Source of the DNA: an uncultured bacterium
GTDB lineage: Bacteria; Bacillota_I; Bacilli_A; RF39; UBA660
Length of the DNA: 12,699 bases
Direction of reading: 5' to 3'
Assembly (NCBI GenBank): GCA_905215145.1
Contig: CAJMOW010000025.1
Span: forward strand, 1-12,699
The notes below the pieces were generated by a model. The model saw only the letters and a program-made list of their open reading frames with translations. It did not search any database and had not been told where the DNA came from. Each line of letters begins with the position of its first letter. Within the stretch, counting starts at the first letter, position 1. Of the stretch, positions 9,101 through 12,699 are shown in pieces. The position numbers and the translations under genes are program-made.

Positions 9101-9964
9101 GTTACGACAGCATCAACAGACGCAGTTGTAATAGGAGATGGAGTTACTGAATTATTCCCAGGTAAAAATATAATTACTATAACTGTTATAGCAGAAGATG
9201 GAATTACTCAACAAAGTGTTAATATAGAAGTTTATAAAAAAACAGATATTAATTCATTTGAAACTGATTTAGAAATCAATGTACCAATAGGAAATGATTA
9301 TCAAATTGATATAAAGTATAATCCTGAAAATACTGATTATAAAGAAATGACTTATGTACCACAAGATACATCTATATTAAGTGTTTCAAAAGATGGTTTA
9401 ATTACACCAAATAAAGTAGGGGATACAACTATTAAAGTTACTTCAACTAGAAATCCCGCACTTACTAAAACTATAACTGTTCATGTAATTAATCCAATGA
9501 TAGAAACTGATACTTATATTATAAATCGTGATACAGAAGGTTATGAATATATTACAGGTATGGAACCACATACAACAGTCGATGAATTCTTAAATAATTT
9601 AAAGAATGAACGAAGTAATCTTCAAGTTTATGATAGTACAGAAACAGATATAATTTCTGATGATGTTAATATTAAAACAAGATATATAGTTAAATTATCA
9701 ATTAATGGAACAGTATATGATCAACTTGTATTAGTAATTAAAGGTGATATAAGTGGTGACGGATATGTTACTGTTGCAGATATAAATAAATCTAAAAATC
9801 AAATATCAGCTAAAATAGAGTTTGATGAAATAGATAAAGCTGCTGCAGATATTAATATGGATACATATAATACTGTTGCAGATATAAATAAAATTAAAAA
9901 CTATATATCAGGAAAAATTAGTTCGTTGAATACAGAATTATATGATTTCTATAACAAAAAATAA
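2..9964 (+). CDS. Giant cadherin-like repeat surface protein with C-terminal dockerin-like domain (5'-partial)
   Basis: The frame is open from base 2 to a TAA at 9962-9964 and gives 3,320 residues. The ATG at base 56 is internal, because the frame continues upstream of it in a recognisable domain, so the true start lies off-window. Domain order, counting residue 1 at base 2: end of a glycine-rich domain (1-37); 33 tandem cadherin-like beta-sandwich repeats (38-3083, Pfam Cadherin-like PF12733 type); Big_2-like Ig domain (3084-3166); pre-dockerin module (3167-3247); dockerin-like domain (3248-3307); short polar tail. There is no C-terminal LPXTG, membrane segment or catalytic domain, so attachment to the cell would have to be non-covalent, most simply through the dockerin. 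Only two Trp and eleven Cys occur; ten of the Cys form pairs within single repeats. The role is inferred to be an extracellular fibre, adhesin or scaffold. The family is recognised with confidence; the function is not known. Confidence 0.93.
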   Translation, partial: TNANTVSGSNYFKSPTGTMETGHSGNGYVKVTIPYQQSENNFLDGIISNKGVMTPEWDYNVDTYYLKLNSDEVEINIEGVPADSKASVVGNGNYTIESGTTEIPLVVTAENGYTKTYKVIVTRDADTNATPKNIFINGLIEEYCATLDGACDYKFDPEINTYNVKVPYTIREIVMVVDKAHYFQTVNGDGLYELSGGNNKFQVDVTSEDKNHITSWNYNIYRDMDGNADLKVLRMISPEYEINYSYNITDYYVTVPNETERVELEAIADDENATVKIDSSDLQYGENTITITVTAANGNQKQYNVHVNRLESNNAFLKELTINDITDSENIKELEITSTFNKMNLKYNMVVENSVSKISLSGILEDPLLATVTGLDEYNLNVGANTINVVVTAQDGSKLTYTFIINRKANANTLLSSLTVDEANLTEPFETTKFVYYMYITGETEKLTINAVPSADTSKYTIIGNYNNLQAGKNEIIVRVTAEDGSTCDYKIIVNRAGYTDNYLQSLLVTNGSEIYKLTPNFDPLYDNYTLTLPNEVPNVLLTATADGNKRAKIGNSSVYVKNINLLTENPSNNVITVTAEDGTVRTYTLIITREKSDDNSLSTLIVKDNNLTPSFNSDTLDYSFTTNDRTLDITAIPTNKYAKVEISENAKSLVAGLNVVTIKVTSETGNERIYTLNVTRELSNDNTLKTLEVKDNTLTPSFDPEQLEYNLDTFDKKIDITAIANNKYATVKIEGDLNLKEGINDIKILVTSESGDTREYTIHANRVLDDNNYLASITTNVGFNETFDKETLEYTKTTEDKQISINATLESKNAVYNITDVDGNIITSFPQNLKLGENVFFINVTAQNGNVRTYKITITNNKNSDSKLSNLTTSEGINETFSSDSYQYTLSTKEHKITITPTLSSKYSSYKIYDINGDVVSNEVELTTGQNIYMIIVEAENGTTTTYNLIVDRSAKDIATIDSLGIDVTPIFNKNNFDYTITTDETSLNLENIVLTDPYSTYTISGNSNFSNDSTSTVTIKVTSEDLKVTNTYTIVVTKIVSTDPRLSTFELNNYDFNPVFDKDKTEYEVFVPNGLQQASLKLKTLKNTSKIKSIMINNSEQVVSEINSFENSVSIPDVSSNPTITVIVEAENGDEKTYTLTISSEDLINNYLSTLNVSCGNLEPAFDRTINEYIVFTDSSTTSCNVLSTPEVSISTVEGNGDYNFDANAKYLLVPITVTSSRGEKRVYNVKIRKPLSNESRLSNLDLIGNTLTPLFDSDTLEYSVTVPNNISKLNKESFTYTTIDPDSVVTFPEINLNSGNVTQYVITSKSEDGTTESKYTLNVTREKSSNTIITEVNIDTLGNTYKCVMDQTTKSCNVTLPSNTSNFTLNATLPEGATVNPSNPSSHIFDEEDNGKTISLIVTAEDETEDTYTVNVNRAESSNNDLLDLKVNYVSLPNFSSQVLEYDKTVLGTMNQVMISATLADKKATIITDLSQPFNLEYGSNKIDVVVRAQNKEEKTYTINITRSDSADATLSSLSVKNYPFEETYDPEETDYTIRVPRTKKTLTREEILYTLSDKNAIISLDNKLDIDFTKPNNIYTITVTAGDGVVQKYYHISVLPELSTNNNVESVVVNQTELKHKDNIFTYDIFDTDTSATLESITLSNEYATHNVILPQKISYDNPYKFIVTAENGDVALYTVQLARRKTRELKLSNIEVKFNEDDDCTDICTLDKVFNEDVTDYEIYIPNELTSLENIIVTPKNDLQNYEIIGNEDLKVGENKIIIRVKNSLDEIFDYTLTVYREANSDPNIAGISFKTPEYDITEFDENLYEYNVEFNAIESGKYELEFEKKNENQNITIKGAKVLYFGRNDIIVHTESESCSSTVKTRKGCNERDYIIHAYRNEAYSNLLASLTVSSGDTADLLQVFNKYKFDYVLEVDSEVSKIKIEGTAFDTTHTTVTGNGEFDIEQGLNTFNIIVTPETGDSATYTLSIIRKQSDNVNLANLKVKGYELTPSFSKNVLDYYIEIDSTVNSLDIIYEKESPEQTVYISGNSNFVTGENIVKVVVLSGDKTRGKTYNIHATRKPSENNLLNGITVKSTKNGVETIHAVTPSFDSLVNNYTVNVSSTISEVTISTVKGQVMQNITGNGSYILEYGENIIPIIVTSENGSINTYQVTINREFDFELLDLTVSHDGTIYPITPNYSNDVFEYNVSVGNEVKDVLVSATLKETLNDISGLGEYELNTGNNDITLTVSYLDKGSINYVIHINREKSSDNLLKNLQVAEGVITPIFDPGTLEYSVNIPFEYESATIIYETNSKEATVEIKNNTNLEVEITKDIEVIVTAENGDKKTYIIHATRMQKPVASNRLTDMYMDEGTLDPIFNIGMMNYTTEVGKDVKRINLHLKAEEPLYTKVEVYKLGSTSTTTVDMTVSDPKIMLNVDSGKNPFVIRVTNYEGNIRNYQLDVYKAGPNEARIKSLSFDYGTLSPTFDKNKNAYAMEVDSKVTSINESVVMMDEKATYTITGNKNLKIGENTVTITTVAQDGKTSLEYTIIVTKKASSNAYLSDIVTFPEKDFEFDKDKYNYIYHVENNVNTIQIIGVREDTTAKITGNGIYKLTDNDLTVKLTVTAEDGTTKVYTVVVTKKKDSNANLQSLTINNGELVPAFDKDTTSYTVEVENYVDSITLNGIAESEKATVSGNQTYDLVEGTNKLSVTVTAEDGTIKTYFVNVTRKENELQQTLLENLTVLEGELNPKFNPNTFNYVVNIPNEYESATINYVKHNEDATVDIYGNDNLEVGHNIIIVKVSYNGEGTTYTIDAIRQEASNTYLSVLSVSKNEIVPEFDKTIQNYTLDVGNEVSFVNLKATPELSTSVVYIKSDSSYVEYKDITQINLKPGTNDIYIKVISSTKSERVYKLTITRANSDENKLLTLNTNIGEISPKFDPEVNSYTLNVPIGTKYVTLSGTISDGATVTGLETYQLSVGSVTKFINVTSQSGLVNTYEVTIVRQASHDATITDIKPSVSTLNPKFSSEIGDYKIEVEGDVKNISFDVTTASTDAVVIGDGVTELFPGKNIITITVIAEDGITQQSVNIEVYKKTDINSFETDLEINVPIGNDYQIDIKYNPENTDYKEMTYVPQDTSILSVSKDGLITPNKVGDTTIKVTSTRNPALTKTITVHVINPMIETDTYIINRDTEGYEYITGMEPHTTVDEFLNNLKNERSNLQVYDSTETDIISDDVNIKTRYIVKLSINGTVYDQLVLVIKGDISGDGYVTVADINKSKNQISAKIEFDEIDKAAADINMDTYNTVADINKIKNYISGKISSLNTELYDFYNKK
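1793..2311 (+). repeat. Closely related repeat pair, units 7 and 8
   Basis: Unit 7 (from 1793) and unit 8 (from 2054) share VKDNNLTPSF versus VKDNTLTPSF, then DITAIPTNKYAKVEI versus DITAIANNKYATVKI, and near-identical ends (NERIYTLNVTREL versus DTREYTIHANRVL). Runs such as gatataactgcaatt are identical in the DNA. They are much closer than average for the array and suggest a later tandem duplication of one 261-base unit. Confidence 0.7.
2312..2872 (+). repeat. Closely related repeat pair, units 9 and 10, with shared insertion
   Basis: Unit 9 (from 2312) and unit 10 (from 2594) share GFNETF versus GINETF in place of the usual LxPxF. Both carry the same longer central loop (ITDVDGNIITS versus IYDINGDVVSN) that most other units lack. 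They appear to be a second local duplication next to the unit 7/8 pair. Confidence 0.65.
9251..9499 (+). other. Big_2-like bacterial Ig domain (protein region)
   Basis: Residues 3084-3166 break the cadherin-like pattern. They contain the typical Big_2 (PF02368) sequence of strands: a PEN..YKEMTYVPQDTSIL strand pair, then SVSKDGLITPNKVGDTTIKV, then a closing ITVHVI strand. The SxDGxIxxxxxGxxxIxV core is the family signature. Such domains are common stalk elements in secreted and adhesive proteins of Gram-positive bacteria, here placed between the repeat array and the dockerin end. Confidence 0.8.
9500..9742 (+). other. Pre-dockerin module (protein region)
   Basis: Residues 3167-3247 contain YIITG-type motif EYITGMEPHTTVDEFLNNL, then VYDSTETDII and a closing strand YDQLVLVIKGD. 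A module with ITGxxPxTTVxEFLxNL and a final VVKGD running straight into the dockerin loop is often seen before dockerins in clostridial secreted proteins. It likely packs against the dockerin as a small beta domain. Its exact function is not known. Confidence 0.6.
9743..9922 (+). other. Dockerin-like domain, two Ca-binding loops (protein region)
   Basis: Residues 3248-3307 hold two F-hand-like calcium loops: DISGDGYVTVAD (base 9746 on) and DINMDTYNTVAD (base 9848 on). Each keeps Asp at loop positions 1, 5 and 12. After each loop comes the same helix TVADINKxKNxISxKI, with 13 of 16 positions identical between the halves. At DNA level 22 bases are identical at 9769-9790 and 9871-9892. The second loop has Thr where Gly is usual at position 6, so it is slightly degenerate but should still bind calcium. 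Dockerins bind cohesins; the two-fold symmetry is the known basis of dual binding modes. Partner identity is inference. Confidence 0.82.
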
Positions 9965-10001
9965 AAGGAATTTTAATTTTAGATGATTAAAATTCTTTTT
10001 T
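9965..10001 (+). terminator. Rho-independent terminator of the giant gene
   Basis: A perfect 10-bp inverted repeat pairs GAATTTTAAT (9968-9977) with ATTAAAATTC (9986-9995) around an 8-base loop. It extends outward by a G-U and two A-U pairs. Six T residues (9996-10001) follow directly. It begins right after the TAA stop, so transcription of the upstream gene should end here, separating it from the downstream gene. Confidence 0.88.
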
Positions 10002-10002
10002 G

Positions 10003-10114
10003 TTTAATTTATGATATATATAGTTTAGATATTAATAATTTTTTACCAATGTATTAATAATAGTCTTTTTTATAAATTAAATATTTTGTTTAATTTTATA
10101 ATGAAAATTCTATA
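10003..10114. other. AT-rich intergenic stretch without clear features
   Basis: No ORF with a ribosome site, no tRNA and no structured RNA is visible. It contains a 9-base direct repeat ATTAATAAT at 10031-10039 and 10053-10061. It also has an A/T-only imperfect inverted repeat (10071-10081 with 10089-10100, one bulged base). Both are weak given the base composition. Confidence 0.5.
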
Positions 10115-10120
10115 TTTTTT

Positions 10121-10147
10121 TTGCGAATTTTGTAGAAAAAAAACGAA
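10121..10147 (+). promoter_or_regulatory. Three 10-bp-phased GAA elements, possible regulator (Spo0A-like) boxes
   Basis: CGAA (10124-10127), AGAA (10134-10137) and CGAA (10144-10147) repeat exactly every 10 bp, one helical turn, just upstream of the -10 element. As 7-mers they read TTGCGAA, TGTAGAA and AAACGAA. The Spo0A box consensus is TGTCGAA, and tandem boxes with 10-bp centre spacing are the known Spo0A dimer site. The middle element matches 6 of 7 and sits at the -35 position. Identity of the binding protein is inference; AT-rich chance is possible. Confidence 0.35.
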
Positions 10148-10152
10148 AAAAT

Positions 10153-10161
10153 TGATATACT
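10153..10161 (+). promoter_or_regulatory. Candidate extended -10 promoter of the downstream gene
   Basis: TG-A-TATACT: an extended TGn at 10153-10155 is followed by TATACT at 10156-10161, five of six matches to TATAAT. No good -35 hexamer lies 17 bp upstream (10133-10138 reads TAGAAA), which suits an extended -10 or an activator-dependent promoter. Transcription would start near 10168, giving a leader of about 27 bases. TAGAAT (10166-10171) is a weaker alternative that would start transcription almost on the ribosome site. Confidence 0.5.
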
Positions 10162-10174
10162 TGTATAGAATAGT

Positions 10175-10184
10175 AAAGGTAGGA
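10175..10184 (+). promoter_or_regulatory. Ribosome binding site for the downstream gene
   Basis: AAAGGTAGGA contains two Shine-Dalgarno cores. The second (AGGA, 10181-10184) lies 10 bases before the ATG at 10195. It supports that ATG as the start. TTG (10185) and GTG (10190) between them are out of frame. Confidence 0.75.
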
Positions 10185-10194
10185 TTGTCGTGGT

Positions 10195-10278
10195 ATGAAA
10201 AATAATAAAAAGTATTTTAAATATATCTGTTCATTTTTTATTTTATTTATTACAATTTGTTTTACAAATGCAAAGGCA
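10195..10278 (+). other. Sec signal peptide (protein region)
   Basis: The positively charged start MKNNKKYFKY is followed by the hydrophobic core ICSFFILFITICF and an A-K-A cleavage site, predicted after residue 28 (AKA|DT). C22 in the core is not a lipobox because the residue before it is Ile and the AKA site lies downstream, so signal peptidase I processing is expected. Confidence 0.88.
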
Positions 10279-12699
10279 GATACGGCTCATAACTTAAATA
10301 TTAAAATGATTAAATGTGATGGATCAAAATATAATTCATTTGCAACACAAAGGGATTATAAAAGTTGCTACAATGATTATGTTTCAGGGAAACTTTCATC
10401 ATATGTAATTAATACAGGTGACGAAGTAGATACTGGAACTGTAATTTTAACAATCTTAAATTATACGCCAGGTAGTCCTAAAGTAATAACAAGTATTAAT
10501 ACTCGTTTAAATATTGATACCGATGTTCTAACACCAATAGTAAAAGCAAATGGAAGTCTTTTATATTATCAAACTACATATTGGCCAGAGGATTCAAATT
10601 ACTCTACAAGTTTTAACTATAATTCGACTTCAGGAATAATAGGCGGTTCATTTGTTGATAGTGAAGATGTTCCTTTGACAGCAGAAACAGAACTATTATA
10701 TTTTTTCTTAAAAATAAATGATTCTGCTACAGGAACAATCCCTATTGAATTTTCAAAGAAACCAGGAGATAATGATATGACTGATTTTGATGGAAATCAA
10801 TATGAATTTACAACTACTGATGCGAATGTAAAAATACCAGGTGAATCATTATCACATGATGCTTCACTTGGAACATTAACAGTAACAAATGGCTCTACAA
10901 CTTATCCACTTTCTCCTGCGTTTGTATCAGGAAGTGTGGATAATAAATCATATACTGCTGTAGTTCCAAATGATATAGAATATATTAACTTAAATGCAAC
11001 AGCAAATCATAGCAAGGCTTCAATATTAAGTGGTATTTTAGGAAAAAATAATATTAATGTTGGAGAAAATAGTTTTACAATCACAGTAACAAGCGAGTTT
11101 GGTAATACTGAAGTTTATACATTAAACGTATACAGATTATCAAATGATGCAACACTTTCTTCAATTAATTTAACTAATGGTATAAGTTTTGGAAATTTAA
11201 TTAGTGGAACTTATAGTTATTCAACAACAATACCTTATGCTATAACTTCTACATCAGTTTCTGCAACGCCTACTCATGCCAATGCTTATGTTGATAGTGG
11301 ACTTGGAACATGGAATCTATCTAATTCTGGAACATTATCAAATAATAAAGTTTTAGTTGTAAAAGCAGAAAACTGTTTAAGCAAATACTCAAGTGTACCA
11401 GGAAATAGTTGTACATCTCAAAATTATAATTTAGCAATTAATCGACAAGCAGCATCAGATAATAGTTATTTAAAAAGTTTAACTGTTGATGGTGTAAGTG
11501 TTAGTAATTTTAACAAAACTAAACAAGAATATGATTTAGGAACAGTAGCGAATAATAAATCATCAATGTTATTAAATGGTTTAGTTGATGACACAGGAAA
11601 AGCAAGTGTTTCAGGTATTGGAACAGTAAATTTAAATATTGGAGAAAACAATTTCACAATTACAGTAACAGCAGAAGATAAATCAACAAGAGAATATAAA
11701 ATTAAAGTATATAGATTATCAAATGAAAATAAATTATCTAGTTTAACTATAACATCTTCTCCTCAAGCTACAATGTCTCCAGCATTTACTTCAACATTTA
11801 ATGGTGCTTATACATATAATTATGATGCCACTGTTACAGATATTACAGTAAGTGCCACTGTACTTGATACAGGAAAAGCAAGGGTATCAATTTATGATTT
11901 AGAAAAAGGTGAGGCATCTTCTTCAGCAACACTTAATACACAATCAAAAACCTTTGGAATAGAAACTAAAAATGTTTATGTAGTAGTAACATCTGAAGAT
12001 GGAACAGTAAATACTTATACAATAGATTTAACTAGAACAAAATCATCAGATAATAGTTTAAAATCTTTAATAATAGATAATGGAACATTAACACCTTCAT
12101 TTAATTCAGCAACAAGAACATATACAGCAGAAGTAGAGGGTAATATAACTTCAATTAATGTTAATGCAATACCTAATTCATTATATGGAAAAATTAAGAG
12201 TATAACTGGTAATACTAATTTAAATTTTGGTAATAACCAAATAGAAATTATAGTAGAAGCAGAAAATGGAAATACAGCATCTTATATTATTAATGTAACA
12301 AGAAAACAATATGATATTTCAACACTAGATGATATAAAAATAGATGGTGTAAGCATAGAAAACTTTAATAAAGATACTAAAGAATATGATTTAAAAACAG
12401 TAAATTTTGAAAAAGATAGTATTAACATTGAAACAACAAAAAGTAATAGCTATGCAACAGTATCAGGTGACGGATTAGTGTCACTTAAAACAGGTAATAA
12501 CAAAATAGTTATTACAGTAACTGCTCAAAATGGTATAGATAAATCAGAATATGTATTAAATTTATATAGAGAAAAAAATAATGATACTTCGATATCAAAT
12601 TTAAAAGTTAAAGGCATAGAAGCAAAAAATACAGATGTTGGTATTTATGAAGTAACAGTACCAAACAATATAGAAGAAGTCAATGCAAGTAATTTAATC
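10195..12699 (+). CDS. Secreted cadherin-like repeat protein with N-terminal cohesin-like domain (3'-partial)
   Basis: ATG 10195 opens a frame with no stop to the window end, 835 residues. The start is supported by the ribosome site and by the signal peptide it begins (residues 1-28). After cleavage come a short region with a Cys pair (C41, C58), a cohesin-like beta-sandwich (about 66-214), six complete cadherin-like repeats (221-795) and the start of a seventh. The repeats are of the same family as in the upstream gene, so the two genes are paralogous in their stalk parts. The upstream terminator and a fresh promoter imply separate transcription. The likely role is a surface or extracellular structural protein. 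Its N-terminal domain could receive dockerins, including the one ending the neighbouring protein. The C-terminus, and so any wall anchor or dockerin, is off-window. A general secreted adhesin without cohesin activity is the main alternative. Confidence 0.92.
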   Translation, partial: MKNNKKYFKYICSFFILFITICFTNAKADTAHNLNIKMIKCDGSKYNSFATQRDYKSCYNDYVSGKLSSYVINTGDEVDTGTVILTILNYTPGSPKVITSINTRLNIDTDVLTPIVKANGSLLYYQTTYWPEDSNYSTSFNYNSTSGIIGGSFVDSEDVPLTAETELLYFFLKINDSATGTIPIEFSKKPGDNDMTDFDGNQYEFTTTDANVKIPGESLSHDASLGTLTVTNGSTTYPLSPAFVSGSVDNKSYTAVVPNDIEYINLNATANHSKASILSGILGKNNINVGENSFTITVTSEFGNTEVYTLNVYRLSNDATLSSINLTNGISFGNLISGTYSYSTTIPYAITSTSVSATPTHANAYVDSGLGTWNLSNSGTLSNNKVLVVKAENCLSKYSSVPGNSCTSQNYNLAINRQAASDNSYLKSLTVDGVSVSNFNKTKQEYDLGTVANNKSSMLLNGLVDDTGKASVSGIGTVNLNIGENNFTITVTAEDKSTREYKIKVYRLSNENKLSSLTITSSPQATMSPAFTSTFNGAYTYNYDATVTDITVSATVLDTGKARVSIYDLEKGEASSSATLNTQSKTFGIETKNVYVVVTSEDGTVNTYTIDLTRTKSSDNSLKSLIIDNGTLTPSFNSATRTYTAEVEGNITSINVNAIPNSLYGKIKSITGNTNLNFGNNQIEIIVEAENGNTASYIINVTRKQYDISTLDDIKIDGVSIENFNKDTKEYDLKTVNFEKDSINIETTKSNSYATVSGDGLVSLKTGNNKIVITVTAQNGIDKSEYVLNLYREKNNDTSISNLKVKGIEAKNTDVGIYEVTVPNNIEEVNASNLI
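10390..10836 (+). other. Cohesin-like domain (protein region)
   Basis: Residues 66-214 follow the layout of cohesins (PF00963). NTGDEVDTGTVILTILNY matches the opening 'vkvGDtvtvpvnl' strand. The next segment, INTRLNIDTDVLTPI, matches 'fdftlsYDpsvLe'. After a variable middle, SGIIGGSFVDSEDVPLTAET and LLYFFLKINDSATGTIPIEF match the 'G.i.v.f.d' and 'l.titFkv...a.G...i' strands. A closing NQYEFTTTDANVKI strand matches the final 'dgsvtv'. Cohesins bind dockerins with high affinity. The match is by eye to the fold's pattern, and overall identity looks low. The related carbohydrate-binding or other jelly-roll folds are possible alternatives. Confidence 0.6.
10855..12699 (+). repeat. Seven cadherin-like beta-sandwich repeats, last one cut by window end
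   Basis: Units start at 10855, 11143, 11455, 11722, 12046, 12313 and 12580 (residues 221, 317, 421, 510, 618, 707, 796). Each complete unit ends in the family's YxIxVxR strand (for example EVYTLNVYRLS, REYKIKVYRLS, NTYTIDLTRTKS). Unit 2 is longer and carries a Cys-clamped loop (C at 11374 and 11410). Units 3 and 6 form a subtype in which the usual LxPxF is replaced by DGVSxxNFNKxxxEYDLxTV. Confidence 0.88.

Larger units (their letters stand above)
113..9250 (+). repeat. 33 tandem cadherin-like beta-sandwich repeats (protein-level array)
   Basis: Each unit of about 85-107 residues starts with a polar N/S/D-rich joint and a leucine-containing strand (NxxLxxLxV). It then has LxPxFdxxxxxY, a central TVxGxGxYxL-like segment, GxNxIxIxVTAEDG, and ends TYTIxVxR. 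My unit start bases are 113, 380, 677, 938, 1232, 1496, 1793, 2054, 2312, 2594, 2873, 3131, 3449, 3719, 3998, 4277, 4541, 4823, 5075, 5369, 5669, 5945, 6212, 6497, 6770, 7043, 7364, 7631, 7892, 8162, 8423, 8720 and 8981. The pattern fits the PF12733 cadherin-like beta-sandwich family. These domains occur in secreted bacterial proteins and are usually structural spacers. Most units are strongly diverged in sequence, so the array is old; a few neighbours are clearly closer to each other. Boundaries are good to a few residues. Confidence 0.9.

Noticed and set aside
113..9250. CRISPR or DNA-level satellite array
   Set aside because: The periodicity of about 260-320 bases varies and is conserved only as protein motifs within one open frame. 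There are no identical short repeats with unique spacers.
9743..9964. Cell-wall sorting signal at the end of gene 1
   Set aside because: There is no LPXTG, hydrophobic stretch or basic tail. The protein ends soon after the dockerin-like domain in a polar segment.
10071..10100. Imperfect inverted repeat as a second terminator or operator
   Set aside because: It is made only of A and T with a bulge and has no T-run directly after it. It is expected by chance in such AT-rich DNA.
10195..10278. Lipoprotein signal at C22 of gene 2
   Set aside because: The residues before it (ITI) do not fit a lipobox, which needs G, A or S before Cys, and a clear AKA signal peptidase I site follows.
2..12699. 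Mycoplasma-type genetic code (TGA = Trp)
   Set aside because: All Trp positions seen are TGG and no TGA occurs in frame in either gene.

Overview
The window holds two very large, secreted-type, repeat-built surface protein genes, both on the + strand. Both are cut by the window edges. They are separated by a 230-base intergenic region with a clear terminator and a candidate promoter. The DNA is very AT-rich, with AT-ending codons and AGA as the main Arg codon. Together with the domain set (cadherin-like beta-sandwich repeats, a Big_2-type domain, a dockerin-like end, a cohesin-like domain), this suggests a low-G+C Bacillota, probably an uncultured gut Clostridia or Bacilli lineage. All four Trp codons seen are TGG and no in-frame TGA occurs in more than 4,100 codons, so the standard bacterial code (11) fits. 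The lineage is inference.

Layout: bases 2-9964 are the 3' part of gene 1 (3,320 residues visible, 5' end off-window). It runs from the tail of a glycine-rich domain through 33 tandem cadherin-like beta-sandwich repeats of about 92 residues. A Big_2-like Ig domain, a short pre-dockerin module and a two-loop dockerin-like domain follow. A strong Rho-independent terminator follows the stop at once (9965-10001). Bases 10003-10114 are AT-rich with nothing convincing. Bases 10115-10184 hold T8 and A8 tracts, three CGAA/AGAA elements spaced exactly 10 bp apart, an extended -10 element and a ribosome binding site. Gene 2 starts at ATG 10195 and is still open at the window end (835 residues visible). 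It has a Sec signal peptide, a cohesin-like N-terminal domain, six complete cadherin-like repeats and the start of a seventh.

Working hypothesis (inference): the two genes encode partner parts of an extracellular scaffold. The giant gene 1 protein is a long beta-sandwich fibre ending in a dockerin-like plug. The gene 2 protein shows a cohesin-like socket at its N-terminus, followed by a stalk of the same repeat family. No enzyme domain is visible, so this would be a structural or adhesive cohesin-dockerin system rather than a classical cellulosome. Because of the terminator and new promoter, the two genes appear to be separately transcribed neighbours, not one operon.
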